Assembly (NCBI GenBank): GCA_023433505.1
Contig: JAEZCO010000007.1
Span: 140,379 to 204,378, forward strand
From: Bacillota bacterium
Lineage (GTDB): Bacteria; Bacillota; Clostridia; Acetivibrionales; DTU013
Reading direction: 5' to 3'
Length of the DNA stretch: 64,000 nt
Under the pieces are notes generated by a model. That model was not told the DNA's origin and did no database searches. It saw only the letters and a program-made list of their open reading frames with translations. Position numbers and translations under genes: made by a program. Below, one piece after another: positions 36,279-44,848 of this stretch; position 1 is the first letter of the stretch, and every line of letters starts with the position of its first letter.

Positions 36279-37145
36279 ATGAATAAAAAATTTCTGTTTT
36301 CGGACATCATCAAATATAAGGACTTTCCCTTTAATATAGAAATTGCCGATTTAAAACAGGATTTTCTTCCACACAGCCATGATTTTTCCGAGCTGGTCAT
36401 AATTTTGGACGGAAATGCAACCCATGTCGTGGATGAATACGAATATTACATTAAAGCCGGCGATGCCTTTGTCATCCAGGGAAATACCCAGCACGGCTTC
36501 AAAAACATCAGCCACCTTAAGCTTTGCAACATCATGTTTGATTTGCAGAAGCTGAATGCCAACTATGTTTCCTTAAAAAAGCTGCCCGGATTCCAATACC
36601 TTTTTAATATCGAGCCCTATTACCGGAATGAATGTCAATTTGACAGCAAGCTCTTTATCGACCCTGTCAGGCTGAAGTTTGCCGAAAGCCTGTTATCCAT
36701 GATACTGGATGAGTTTAACAACAGTAAGGACGGGTTCAACATTGTAATTGAGGTCTATTTTTTAGCGATCATTACATTTTTGTCCCGTCACTTCAGTTTG
36801 GAGGTAAAGCATGAAACACAGAAGCTTTACCTCATTGCTGAAGCCATTGCATATATTGAAAACAATTTTACAAAACAGATCAATATAGAAGAGGTTTCTA
36901 AAATGTGCCATTTTTCCACGCGGCAATTTTTTAGAATCTTCAAGCAGACCTATGGAATCTCGCCTTCCGAACATATCCATCAATTAAGGATGAATATGGC
37001 AGCCAGGCTTCTGATGGAATCCAGGCTGAATATCACTCAAATCTCCATCGAATGCGGCTTTTCGGATATAAGCTTTTTTTCCCGCCAGTTTAAAGCACAT
37101 TTTTCCGTTTCTCCCAGGGATTTCAGAAATACTTACGCAAGATAG
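36279..37145 (+). CDS. AraC-family regulator with N-terminal cupin domain
   Basis: 288 aa. Residues 20-110 form a sugar-sensing cupin (LPHSHDFSELVIILDG, AGDAFVIQGNTQHGFKN). The C-terminal 100 residues are the AraC double HTH (INIEEVSKMCHFSTRQFFRI, ITQISIECGFSDISFFSRQF, FSVSPRDF). It is divergent from GH31 with a 101-base intergenic region and is the obvious local regulator of that gene and the following beta-helix gene. Its start appears leaderless. Confidence 0.92.
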   Translation: MNKKFLFSDIIKYKDFPFNIEIADLKQDFLPHSHDFSELVIILDGNATHVVDEYEYYIKAGDAFVIQGNTQHGFKNISHLKLCNIMFDLQKLNANYVSLKKLPGFQYLFNIEPYYRNECQFDSKLFIDPVRLKFAESLLSMILDEFNNSKDGFNIVIEVYFLAIITFLSRHFSLEVKHETQKLYLIAEAIAYIENNFTKQINIEEVSKMCHFSTRQFFRIFKQTYGISPSEHIHQLRMNMAARLLMESRLNITQISIECGFSDISFFSRQFKAHFSVSPRDFRNTYAR

Positions 37146-37159
37146 TCTGCAGGCCCCCT

Positions 37160-38017
37160 TTAGTTGTTGACAATTTGAACCAACGCCTCCTTAACGGGAA
37201 CTGCCGGCCGGCCGAGAAGCTTTTCAAAATCGCTGCTCCCACTCTCCAATGCCCCGTTCCGGATGGCTTTTTGGATATCAACCAAAAAGGAAATCAGGAA
37301 ACCGGGTAAGCCCGCACTCTCCATGACGCCGGCATAGGCGGCATCATCCACCTGCCGTACGGACACTTCCTTCCCCAGTACGGCTCCCAGAGCAGACGCC
37401 AGCTCTTGTTGGCTCATTGGCTTACCTGACAGCTCATAGATTGTATTTTCGTGCCCGCTGCCTGCCAACACGGCGGCTGCCGCTTCTGCATAGTCATTCT
37501 GCAGTGCCCAGCCCACCTTGCCGTCTCCAGCAGAAGTCACCCAGGGTGCGCCAGCCAGTATCCCTTGAATACTTCCCATCTCATTTTCCAGATACCAGTT
37601 GTTTCTCAGGAAGGAGTACGGAATTCCGGTTTTCAGGATCGCTTCCTCCGACGCACGGTGGACTGAAGCAAGGGACAGGGAGCTTTTATCCGCACTGGCC
37701 ACACTGGTATAGGCAATAAACTTAACCCGGGCTGCCTCAGCCGCCGCGATTGCGTTTGCATGCTGCCGGATTCTCGTCTCATTGTCCCCATCCGTGGATA
37801 TGATTAACAACCGGTCGACGCCTGCGAAGGCCGAAGCCAATGTTTCCGGCCGGTCAAAATCCCCCTGGCGGACATCTATTCCACGGGCCTTTAACCCTTC
37901 CGCTTTCTCCGGATCCCGGACACTGACTGCCAATTGCTCCGGCGGTACGGTTTTTAATAAGGCCTCTATAACCTTTGTCCCCAATTTTCCTGTAGCACCT
38001 GTTATTAATATTTTCAT
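37160..38017 (-). CDS. NmrA/YtfG-like NAD(P)-binding oxidoreductase
   Basis: 285 aa extended SDR of the atypical class. The nucleotide site is GATGKLGTKV at the N-terminus, followed by VRDPEKAEGLKARGIDVRQGDF, and the substrate region contains FLRNNWYLENE. It matches QorB/YtfG-type NAD(P)H:quinone oxidoreductases, which reduce quinones in the cytoplasm. ATG 38017 has GGAGGGG. Monocistronic; it converges with the AraC gene and is divergent from superoxide dismutase, suggesting a redox-stress function. Confidence 0.87.
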   Translation of the reverse strand: MKILITGATGKLGTKVIEALLKTVPPEQLAVSVRDPEKAEGLKARGIDVRQGDFDRPETLASAFAGVDRLLIISTDGDNETRIRQHANAIAAAEAARVKFIAYTSVASADKSSLSLASVHRASEEAILKTGIPYSFLRNNWYLENEMGSIQGILAGAPWVTSAGDGKVGWALQNDYAEAAAAVLAGSGHENTIYELSGKPMSQQELASALGAVLGKEVSVRQVDDAAYAGVMESAGLPGFLISFLVDIQKAIRNGALESGSSDFEKLLGRPAVPVKEALVQIVNN

Positions 38018-38312
38018 TACTTACCCCTCCATGTATGTTTTATTTGCTCTTTATAGTTTCTAGGCGGCGTGCCTAATATTCTATACAATATATCTCCTTC
38101 TATTACTAAGTACAATCAATTAAAATAGATAAATCTGGAAAAATTTTTCACCTTCTTTTCGGGCTGCTTATATCCATAAACGGTAGGATCGAAATTAAAC
38201 TCCTATTGTTTTATCGGTATAAAAGTGGGTATAAATTTAAAGAATAGAAGTTAGTTAATTCTAACTATAAGTTTGGCATTAATAAATTACCCGTATTGAA
38301 AGGAGACTCCTT

Positions 38313-38933
38313 ATGTTTGAACAAGTAAAATTAACCTATGGATTTGATGCGTTGGAACCCCATATTGACACACTCACTATGACAACTCATTATACGAAGC
38401 ACCATGCAGCCTATACAAAGAACCTGAATGATGCGGCGGAAAAAGCCGGTATCGCCGGCAAAGCAATTGAAGACATTCTGGCACAGTGGAAAAAGGATAT
38501 TCCGGAGGATTTCAAAACGGTCATCCGAAATAACGGAGGCGGCTTTTACAACCACAACCTCTATTTTGACCATCTTTCACCGAATGCAGGCGGGGAACCC
38601 AAAGGTTTTCTCGCAGAAAAGATAAACCTGACCTTTTCCAGCTTTGGTGATTTTAAAGGGCAAATCAGCAAAGCTGCAATAGGTCAGTTTGGTTCCGGTT
38701 GGGCATGGCTGGCCGCCAATGGGGACGGCGAGCTGAAAATCATGGCAAGTCCCAACCAGGATAACCCCCTATTGGAGACAGAGGGTATCTGGCAGCCGAT
38801 TTTAGGCATTGACGTCTGGGAGCATGCCTACTATTTAAAATATAAGAATCTGCGCGCCGATTATGTCACTGCTTTTTTTGAGGTAGTGAATTGGGATAAA
38901 GTCGCACAGAATTATGAACTGCGCCGCAAGTAA
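38313..38933 (+). CDS. sodA: Superoxide dismutase, Fe/Mn family
   Basis: 206 aa, the usual length. The four metal ligands are visible: His in TTHYTKHHAAY, His in GGFYNHNLYF, Asp and His in DVWEHAYYLKY. The GSGWAWLA segment precedes the C-terminal ligands. ATG 38313 has AAGGAG. It converts superoxide to hydrogen peroxide and oxygen in the cytoplasm. Metal choice between Fe and Mn is not decided by these motifs. A terminator hairpin follows. Confidence 0.95.
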   Translation: MFEQVKLTYGFDALEPHIDTLTMTTHYTKHHAAYTKNLNDAAEKAGIAGKAIEDILAQWKKDIPEDFKTVIRNNGGGFYNHNLYFDHLSPNAGGEPKGFLAEKINLTFSSFGDFKGQISKAAIGQFGSGWAWLAANGDGELKIMASPNQDNPLLETEGIWQPILGIDVWEHAYYLKYKNLRADYVTAFFEVVNWDKVAQNYELRRK

Positions 38934-38936
38934 ACT

Positions 38937-38961
38937 GCCACCACCCGCAAAGGTGGTTGGC
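38937..38961 (+). terminator. Terminator of the superoxide dismutase gene
   Basis: GCCACCACC and GGTGGTTGGC form a stem with one bulge and a 6-base loop immediately after the stop codon, followed by TTCTTATTT. Confidence 0.7.
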
Positions 38962-39063
38962 TTCTTATTTCATCATAGGTCGTAACCTCCTCATTTTTTC
39001 AGGCTCGTACAGAGCCTTTCTTTTTGCCCGCCATTACCTTTGACAGCATATTTTTGACGGCAT

Positions 39064-39089
39064 ATAGCCCTATTTGCAAATAGGGCTAT
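39064..39089 (-). terminator. Palindromic terminator of the protease gene
   Basis: A perfect 26-base palindrome (ATAGCCCTATTTG and complement) lies seven bases beyond the stop of the minus-strand protease gene. The exit on the minus strand has only GCCGTCAAAAA, so termination may be partial. Confidence 0.5.
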
Positions 39090-39095
39090 GACCTT

Positions 39096-39851
39096 TTAAA
39101 TATAATTAACTTTTAAAAATTTTATCCATTCTTCATAGAGATCTTTTTCACTTTTTCCTACTGTGTCTTTATAATCATTGTCCGTTATTAATTTTATGAT
39201 CTTTTCCATTCCATATGTCCTGTCCAAGAATTCTATATAGGTATATGAAATTTCATACATGCCCCTATTCCCAAAAGAAACTGAGTCGGTTATTTTTGTA
39301 TCTTCATAGGACGGAACAGTGCTGAATTTATAAGTTGGCTTTGTATTTCCAGAGACATATCCTGCCATGCCTTCATTTAAAAATTTGGATAGTTTGGGAT
39401 TAATATTCCACATCAATGTGTGAACATATTCATGTAATGCTGCATTTGCAACAGATTCATAATTATTTTGCTTACCCGGGGAATTGGGCGAGGTAATTAT
39501 AACTTTGTCTTTTATATTATCCCCAATATACCAGTCCGGTGCAATAATCAAGCCCCAAAGTCCATATTTTTTCATATGAAACTCCTTTAAGCTGGTATAA
39601 ATATAAATCTTGGTTTTGTATTGCGGGCTCAAATTTGTTGATTTGGAAATAACGTCATAACCCTTCTGTAGTCTATTACTAATGTCAATCGCGGCATCTT
39701 TATCTTGTTCTTCATAATAAACTGTAAAATGTTCTTTTGATAGCTCTTTCATCCCTGCTACCTTTAAATTTAGCGTGGGAATAAACGACATCAGTACTGC
39801 TGCTATTAAGGCAGCAAAACAAATCAAAATTATTTTTATCCTCTTTTCCAT
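39096..39851 (-). CDS. Membrane-anchored zinc metalloprotease (gluzincin, peptidase MA-like)
   Basis: 251 aa. An N-terminal helix (IILICFAALIAAVLMSFIP) anchors the protein outside the cell. The zinc motif HEYVH (about residue 140) is followed about 20 residues later by NEGMAGYV, whose Glu is the third ligand in gluzincins. YTSLKEFHMKKYG is a typical upstream segment. ATG 39851 has GAGG. Function is probably cell-surface proteolysis; no neighbour indicates a substrate. Confidence 0.82.
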   Translation of the reverse strand: MEKRIKIILICFAALIAAVLMSFIPTLNLKVAGMKELSKEHFTVYYEEQDKDAAIDISNRLQKGYDVISKSTNLSPQYKTKIYIYTSLKEFHMKKYGLWGLIIAPDWYIGDNIKDKVIITSPNSPGKQNNYESVANAALHEYVHTLMWNINPKLSKFLNEGMAGYVSGNTKPTYKFSTVPSYEDTKITDSVSFGNRGMYEISYTYIEFLDRTYGMEKIIKLITDNDYKDTVGKSEKDLYEEWIKFLKVNYI

Positions 39852-40081
39852 CTTATTACCTCACATGGAAATTATTTTTTATGACTCATATTCGATTGAT
39901 ACGAAACAAACAAAAATATGTCTGCCACTTTATCGATCACCATCACTTATGGTAGATCTCAGTGTATCAACTTGCAAATTAACTATAAAGTTTTTGAAAT
40001 TTGTGTAGTCTGTTAGCTTTCATAATTCAAAATAGAATTTGACCACAGAATGCTATGCAAAAGAACATAGCATCTTAGTCA

Positions 40082-40915
40082 TTATAGACTTTTTCCGAAC
40101 TCAACAATTTCTCTCAACTTTTCAATATATGAGCCATCACTTTGTTTATATTCTACGACACTGAAGCCAACAAGGTTAAATTCTTTCTTCAGCAATTTTA
40201 AACTCCCCATCAGGGTATCAAGGGAAATGCCATTTTTTGTCGGACACATCACTGAAGGAAAGCATTTTGGATCAACTACGTCTAAATCCACGTGGATATA
40301 TAGATTCTTAAATCTCCTCGCTCTAATTACATCAATCAATGTTTGCGAATGATTCGCATTTAAAACTTGAATGTTCTTCTCATATATAAATTTTTCTTCA
40401 GGCGAATCAAGTTCCCTGCAACCAACCATAACGATTTGATGTGAGATTAATTTAGAAAGACATTCCCTGACAATATTTTCATCCCCCTCTCCTAATAAAA
40501 ATCTCAACGGCATGCCATGAAATTTCTTACTGGGAGACGAGCTTGGCATATTGAGGTCTCCATGAGCGTCAAACCATATTACTGCAAAATCAGTGTTATA
40601 AAGTTTATTCAAGTATGAAACAGGAGCAAGCTCAACCCCGCAGTCTCCTCCAATAGTAAATATTCTTTGGGGTTTATGATCCAAGACTACTTCAATAGCT
40701 TTTTTTAGCTGCAAGAGGATTGAATCGTAGCCTAAAATATCATTTTTAATTTTTAGTTCCTCATCAATCGATACGTCAATTTGTTCATAACTGTTTTCAA
40801 GTAAAAAAGCATCCCTGATTTCAATCGCTCCATAATATAAATCCTTGTCTGTTCCAGAACCTTGCCACTGGGGAAATAATAGCTTTAAAAACTCAGTCAA
40901 GATAATTAACCTCAT
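40082..40915 (-). CDS. Arginase/agmatinase-family protein
   Basis: 277 aa ureohydrolase-fold protein. The first metal motif is GGDC where arginases normally have GGDH; the others are intact (DAHGDLN and HVDLDVVDP). FPQWQG near the N-terminus occurs in a subgroup of arginase-like proteins that also use GGDC. I kept the ATG at 40915, but it lacks a ribosome site; a TTG 15 bases downstream sits behind GAGG and could be the true start. The missing His ligand makes arginine hydrolysis uncertain. Monocistronic. Confidence 0.82.
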   Translation of the reverse strand: MRLIILTEFLKLLFPQWQGSGTDKDLYYGAIEIRDAFLLENSYEQIDVSIDEELKIKNDILGYDSILLQLKKAIEVVLDHKPQRIFTIGGDCGVELAPVSYLNKLYNTDFAVIWFDAHGDLNMPSSSPSKKFHGMPLRFLLGEGDENIVRECLSKLISHQIVMVGCRELDSPEEKFIYEKNIQVLNANHSQTLIDVIRARRFKNLYIHVDLDVVDPKCFPSVMCPTKNGISLDTLMGSLKLLKKEFNLVGFSVVEYKQSDGSYIEKLREIVEFGKSL

Positions 40916-41044
40916 TTCTTATGCAATCATGTTCACAAGCGAACACTATTGGTTACTTACGGTAGGTAGGACTCGTTACATATTCCTTCATGGCTTTTAC
41001 ATGTCCCTTCATTGCTTTATCGTTGGGAGTATCATCAACGTAAA

Positions 41045-41635
41045 TCATAACAATTTTCTATAAATGCTGTAACCCTCTAATTCCTTATACCTGCTAAAGC
41101 CGCTTTTTATATACATAGCCGGATGCCCGTGGTAATGCAAAAAGCAATCCAGTTCACCAGCCGCCGGATAGGCCTCCAGAACCTTGTAGCCTTCCTCTGC
41201 GGCATCTTTGGCCGCGCGGGCCAACAAAGCTGCGGCAACGCCTTTCCTACGGGCTTCAGGGGCTACGATAAAACAGGTGACGGATTTCACGGGCAAATCT
41301 TCGTTATCGGCCCAAATATCCCTGTTTTCACAGAGCTTCTTGTAATTTTTTTTGTCGGCGACATTGCACCAGCCAATTACCCGTCCGTCGATATACGCCA
41401 GATATCCTTGCAGCTTACGTTCGCTGACGAGGCTGATAGCAATGCTGCGCAGCACGTCACCCGTCAATTTCCCGGCGGATTCGGCTTCGATTCTTTCTTC
41501 CTCCTGCTTTCCCAGGTGATAATAGGTGCAATAGCACCATGCCCATTCTTGATGGTCTATAAACGCGACATTATCGAAAAAATAGAGGTAATCTTCCAGC
41601 AAGGCGGGCTCTAGCGGGCGGATATCAATTTGCAT
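41045..41635 (-). CDS. GNAT-family N-acetyltransferase
   Basis: 196 aa. The acetyl-CoA-binding motif A is VTCFIVAPEARRKGVAAALL, preceded by the strand GYLAYIDGRVIGWCNV and followed by motif B with YIKSGFSRYKE. ATG 41635 has GGAGGAG. Substrate unknown; the Trp-rich N-terminus (DHQEWAWCYCTYYH) is seen in small-molecule GNATs. Confidence 0.88.
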   Translation of the reverse strand: MQIDIRPLEPALLEDYLYFFDNVAFIDHQEWAWCYCTYYHLGKQEEERIEAESAGKLTGDVLRSIAISLVSERKLQGYLAYIDGRVIGWCNVADKKNYKKLCENRDIWADNEDLPVKSVTCFIVAPEARRKGVAAALLARAAKDAAEEGYKVLEAYPAAGELDCFLHYHGHPAMYIKSGFSRYKELEGYSIYRKLL

Positions 41636-41706
41636 ATGTATGGTCTCCTCCTTATTCTGAATATCTGAAATATAACGTGATAATTGCGGATGAATTTTGA
41701 TTTTTA

Positions 41707-41817
41707 TTATATCACATCCATCATCACATATCCTCTGAGGCCGCTGACGTTGTCGCCTGCTTCAAACCAGCGAAGCAGATAATTAAGGGCGGCGTCCCCC
41801 ATCTGCCAAAACAAATA
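41707..41817 (-). pseudogene. Possible C-terminal gene fragment
   Basis: A short open stretch reads FWQMGDAALNYLLRWFEAG then DNVSGLRGYVMMDVI and a stop. The composition looks protein-like but there is no start, and a stop lies directly upstream. I do not recognise the family. It may be the tail of a deleted gene between the tautomerase and GNAT genes. Confidence 0.3.
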
Positions 41818-41826
41818 CTACGCAAG

Positions 41827-41851
41827 AAGGCCAGGACAACGCCTGGCCCTT
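41827..41851 (-). terminator. Terminator of the tautomerase gene
   Basis: On the minus strand AAGGGCCAGG and CCTGGCCTT form a stem with a 6-base loop right after the stop codon, followed by CTTGCG. The stem is strong and the U-tract short. Confidence 0.6.
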
Positions 41852-41852
41852 A

Positions 41853-42044
41853 CTACCTGTCATATTTCTCGGACAACAGAGTCGTCCCGTTACCGATATT
41901 GTCAAATTCATTTTCCTTGATTAAGGTAACAAAGGCTTGCTCCGGAATATTAAGAATCTGGCTGGCTTTGGTAACGACTTCTTTCACAAGTTCAGCTTTC
42001 TGTTCTTTTGAAACTTTGCCGATTTCAAATGTTATTACTGGCAT
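41853..42044 (-). CDS. 4-oxalocrotonate tautomerase-family protein
   Basis: 63 aa, the normal size of the small tautomerase subunits. After removal of Met the N-terminal Pro (MPVITFEIG) would be the catalytic base; EQKAELVKEVVTKASQIL is the typical helix and VTLIKENEFDNIGNG the central strand. ATG 42044 follows GGGGTGAG. It probably works as an oligomer on enol/keto isomers of unknown compounds. Confidence 0.85.
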   Translation of the reverse strand: MPVITFEIGKVSKEQKAELVKEVVTKASQILNIPEQAFVTLIKENEFDNIGNGTTLLSEKYDR

Positions 42045-42220
42045 CTATCTCACCCCCTATCACTTATATTGTACCACTACTGAAAACAAAAAGCAGAAGG
42101 AATAACATTTCCTCTAGCCCCAGCGATATTCATTCAATGCTTTACGAAAAATTATTGTCTGTCTCCTTCTTAGCGAAATCAGATCATTAATGCATTTAAG
42201 CTGAAAGGGAAGAACCAGCC

Positions 42221-43525
42221 TTACGGGCGTTTGGACCAACAGCAGAGTTTTGCCTTGCGGCCGCTGCCGCAGGGACAGGGGTCGTTCCGTCCCACACCCT
42301 TCCACCGGGCCAGCGACTCGGCGCGCAGCTCGGCCATAATTGCTTCCGGAGCTGCTCCGCGTTTCCTGAGCTGCATGACTTTTTTCAAGGGCTGTTCCGC
42401 GCAGGCAAAAAACTTCTGCAAACCGCTGCATAGATAATTCAGGCCCTGCTCCCCATCTTCTGCCATAGCAAACCTGTCTTTGGGGCATCCGCCATTGCAT
42501 ACCGTCAGCCACGAACAAGAACGGCATTGTAAAGGAAGGCTGGTTTTCTTGCTGTTGCCAAAGCAGCGCTGCACCGGTATGTCAACCAACGTACTCAAGT
42601 GAGCAGTTTCTATGTCCCCTATGCGGTGCTCAGGAGCAACAAAGTGATCGCAGGAGTATACGCCTCCGTCATGTTCAACGATGAGCACCCGTCCGCAGGT
42701 CGGGGCCATCCAGCATAAGCTGGCAGTCCCCCCCGACCATACCAGCCCCGTTTCTGCAAACAACTGAATATCCAACCGTCCGAGATCGTTGCGGACCCAT
42801 TCGTCAAAAACCGCACATAGGAAATACCCATATTCTTCACCGGTTACAGACTCTGCTGTCGGCTGTCCATCTGCTGTACGCCGTACAATCGGAATAAACT
42901 GGATCCACCCCGTATTAAGGTCTCTGAGTGCCCGGTAAACGGCGATAGCTTCCCTGGCGATGGCGGATGTGACCGTACACAGCAGATCAGGCTGAATGCC
43001 ATGGGTTTGCAGACAGCGGACAGCCGCGACCGCCCTTTCATAAGTACCGCCGCCGCTGAGATCTTTGCGGTTTGCGTCATGCAGCCATTGAGTCCCGTCT
43101 ATGCTCAGCCCCACATCAAAATGTGCTTCTGCCAAAAACGAGCACCACGCATCATCAAGCAGAATCCCGTTGGTCTGGAGATTGTTCCAGCAGCTCCATC
43201 CTTCCGGGAGATAACGCTTCTGCAGCTCCACTGTCCGCCGGTAGAAATCAAGTCCGGCCAGCGTCGGTTCTCCGCCGTGCCACGTAAATTGCACGATGGG
43301 ACCTGGGCTTGCCTCAATATACTGACGGATATAGGTTTCCAGCAGGCTGTCCGACATGCGGAATGGATATCGGTCTTTATGTAAACCTCCGGTCTCTAAA
43401 TAATAACAGTAACTGCATTCCATATTGCAGTGTGAACCCACCGGCTTGGCCATGACAGCAAAAGGCCCTGAAGCCTTCGTGCCTATTGTGAAAGCTTCAC
43501 CGGTCCCAAGGATCTCAGCCTGCAT
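42221..43525 (-). CDS. Radical SAM/SPASM enzyme with C-terminal SEC-C motif (anaerobic sulfatase maturase-like)
   Basis: 434 aa. The radical SAM cluster motif CNMECSYCYY (about residue 35) follows PVGSHCN; FTWHGGEPTLAGLDFY and the LQTNGILLDD strand fit the anSME family. SPASM cysteines are at CGRVLIVEHDGGVYSCDHF and CRSCSWLTVCNGGCPKD. The extreme C-terminus has a SEC-C zinc motif (GRNDPCPCGSGRKAKLCCW). Start ATG 43525 follows GGAAGGAA directly after the dienelactone hydrolase stop; longer in-frame sequence upstream overlaps that gene and is not coding. Enzymes of this type convert Cys or Ser to formylglycine in sulfatases; no sulfatase is in the window. Confidence 0.87.
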   Translation of the reverse strand: MQAEILGTGEAFTIGTKASGPFAVMAKPVGSHCNMECSYCYYLETGGLHKDRYPFRMSDSLLETYIRQYIEASPGPIVQFTWHGGEPTLAGLDFYRRTVELQKRYLPEGWSCWNNLQTNGILLDDAWCSFLAEAHFDVGLSIDGTQWLHDANRKDLSGGGTYERAVAAVRCLQTHGIQPDLLCTVTSAIAREAIAVYRALRDLNTGWIQFIPIVRRTADGQPTAESVTGEEYGYFLCAVFDEWVRNDLGRLDIQLFAETGLVWSGGTASLCWMAPTCGRVLIVEHDGGVYSCDHFVAPEHRIGDIETAHLSTLVDIPVQRCFGNSKKTSLPLQCRSCSWLTVCNGGCPKDRFAMAEDGEQGLNYLCSGLQKFFACAEQPLKKVMQLRKRGAAPEAIMAELRAESLARWKGVGRNDPCPCGSGRKAKLCCWSKRP

Positions 43526-43526
43526 A

Positions 43527-44306
43527 CTAAATTCCTTCCCCGGAACCCAGATGCTCCCCGAAGAAGTGGAAAACCTTCTGCCAGGCATCCATCGCCTGCT
43601 GCGGCCGGTACATCGGGGTATGATAATACCAAAATCCGTGCCCCGCGCCGTCATAGCGGTGGAATTGATAATTCTTACCGGATTTTTTAAGCGCCTCTTC
43701 GTGCAAGTCAACCTGTTCCTGCGTCGGGAAATTGTCCTCGTTTCCGAATATCCCCAGCAGAGGGCAGCCCAGCTCAGACGTATAATCAATGGGAGCAACG
43801 GGATTGGCAGACGTCAGCTCTTCCTGGGAAGCGACCACGCGGCCACCCCAGCAGTCAACGGCCGCGTCGAGACCGCTCACTCTGCATGCCGCGAGAAAGG
43901 CGTGGCGTCCGCCGGAGCACATGCCGATGACCCCGGCCTTGCCGTTGGAATAAGGCAAAGAATTCAGGTATTCCAAGGACCCCTTACAATCGCCCATTAC
44001 ACTGTCGTCAGCAACACCACCGGCTGCGCGGGCTTTTCCCGCTATTTCATCCGGCGTCCCATGTCCAAACCGGCAGTAAATATCCGGACAAAGCGCAAGA
44101 TACCCGTGCTGTGAGAACCGGCGGGCAGTCTCGCGGCAGAACTCGTCCCACCCCGGCATATGAGGAATCAATATTATCCCCGGGAACGGCCCCTTCCCAA
44201 GCGGTCTTGAAAGGTAGGCATGGATGCGATCACCGCCATATCCCGGCATTGTGATTGTCTCAGCCAGCATGCCTTCATACTCGTCAGTTCTTAATCGGTT
44301 CCACAT
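43527..44306 (-). CDS. Dienelactone hydrolase-family protein
   Basis: 259 aa alpha/beta hydrolase of the DLH type. The nucleophile is Cys in GMCSGG, with Asp in FGNEDNFP and His in GAGHGFWYY completing the triad. FPGIILIPHMPGWDEF is the conserved N-terminal segment. ATG 44306 follows AAAGGAG. It is one base from the radical SAM start, so the two are coexpressed. DLH enzymes open lactone rings; the actual substrate and the link to the radical SAM enzyme are unknown. Confidence 0.87.
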   Translation of the reverse strand: MWNRLRTDEYEGMLAETITMPGYGGDRIHAYLSRPLGKGPFPGIILIPHMPGWDEFCRETARRFSQHGYLALCPDIYCRFGHGTPDEIAGKARAAGGVADDSVMGDCKGSLEYLNSLPYSNGKAGVIGMCSGGRHAFLAACRVSGLDAAVDCWGGRVVASQEELTSANPVAPIDYTSELGCPLLGIFGNEDNFPTQEQVDLHEEALKKSGKNYQFHRYDGAGHGFWYYHTPMYRPQQAMDAWQKVFHFFGEHLGSGEGI

Positions 44307-44465
44307 AATGACTCTCCTTTTGCAGTTTTTATTCATATTTTTCCACTTAATTATATACTCAATAAACAAATTTATCCACTCAATCTCTAAAGAGTGCATG
44401 TGCCTACCAGAGCTTCTCCCAGGACCGTGAAGCGGCACGGAGCATAGAACACATGGAAGCACGTA

Positions 44466-44508
44466 TTTGACTATATGGAAAAATATTGATACTATATTGC
44501 ATATCAGT
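44466..44508 (+). promoter_or_regulatory. Promoter-operator repeat, copy 1
   Basis: A 43-base block matching 54015-54057 at 38 positions. It contains TTGACT and TACTAT 17 bases apart, and an 18-base imperfect dyad from GATA to TATC (44488-44505) at the expected transcription start. It precedes the truncated gene at 44547. Confidence 0.55.
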
Positions 44509-44546
44509 ATAACGATGCAAAACGGAAAATACCGGAGGTTAAGAGA

Positions 44547-44804
44547 ATGAGTTATGATTTATTTACAGGTTTATTAAAGATGTTTAGTGACTTTTCTCGT
44601 ACAGATACACAAAATATAATTTTCACCTATGATCACACCAATAGTAATTTTTATAAATTAAAAGAAATGTATCCTATCGAAAGCATTGCGGGTGAAGGCA
44701 ATGGCGCAGAAAAGAGCCTAAATCTTCTGCATTGGTTATCAAACAATATCTACTATATCGTATTAAAAAGCAGGGGGATAGTGAGATGCTCCAAAAATGG
44801 CTAA
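44547..44804 (+). pseudogene. Truncated transglutaminase-like gene (N-terminal part)
   Basis: 85 codons with a good ribosome site (GGAGGTTAAGAGA). The segment FTYDHTNSNFYKLKEMYPIE followed by SIAGEGNGAEKSLNLLHWL resembles the N-terminal part of clostridial transglutaminase-superfamily proteins, in which a catalytic domain of more than 100 residues should follow. Here it stops after an unrelated 13-residue tail. An intact promoter repeat lies upstream, so a short peptide may still be made. The homology is by recall of motif and is tentative. Confidence 0.5.
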
Positions 44805-44848
44805 AACACACGATTGATGAACCTGTTGTCTATGGAAAGCTACTATGA
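44762..44848 (+). pseudogene. C-terminal remnant of another gene
   Basis: In the frame next to the preceding fragment, the sequence IKKQGDSEMLQKWLKHTIDE then PVVYGKLL ends in TGA, overlapping the ATG of the kinase-like gene (ATGA). It has the look of a genuine protein end joined out of frame by a deletion. Family not recognised. The overlap indicates that the lost gene was translationally coupled to the kinase-like gene. Confidence 0.4.

Noticed and set aside
43526..43798. 91-codon N-terminal extension of the radical SAM gene
   Set aside because: It overlaps the dienelactone hydrolase gene in another frame, has atypical composition, and a strong ribosome site favours ATG 43525.
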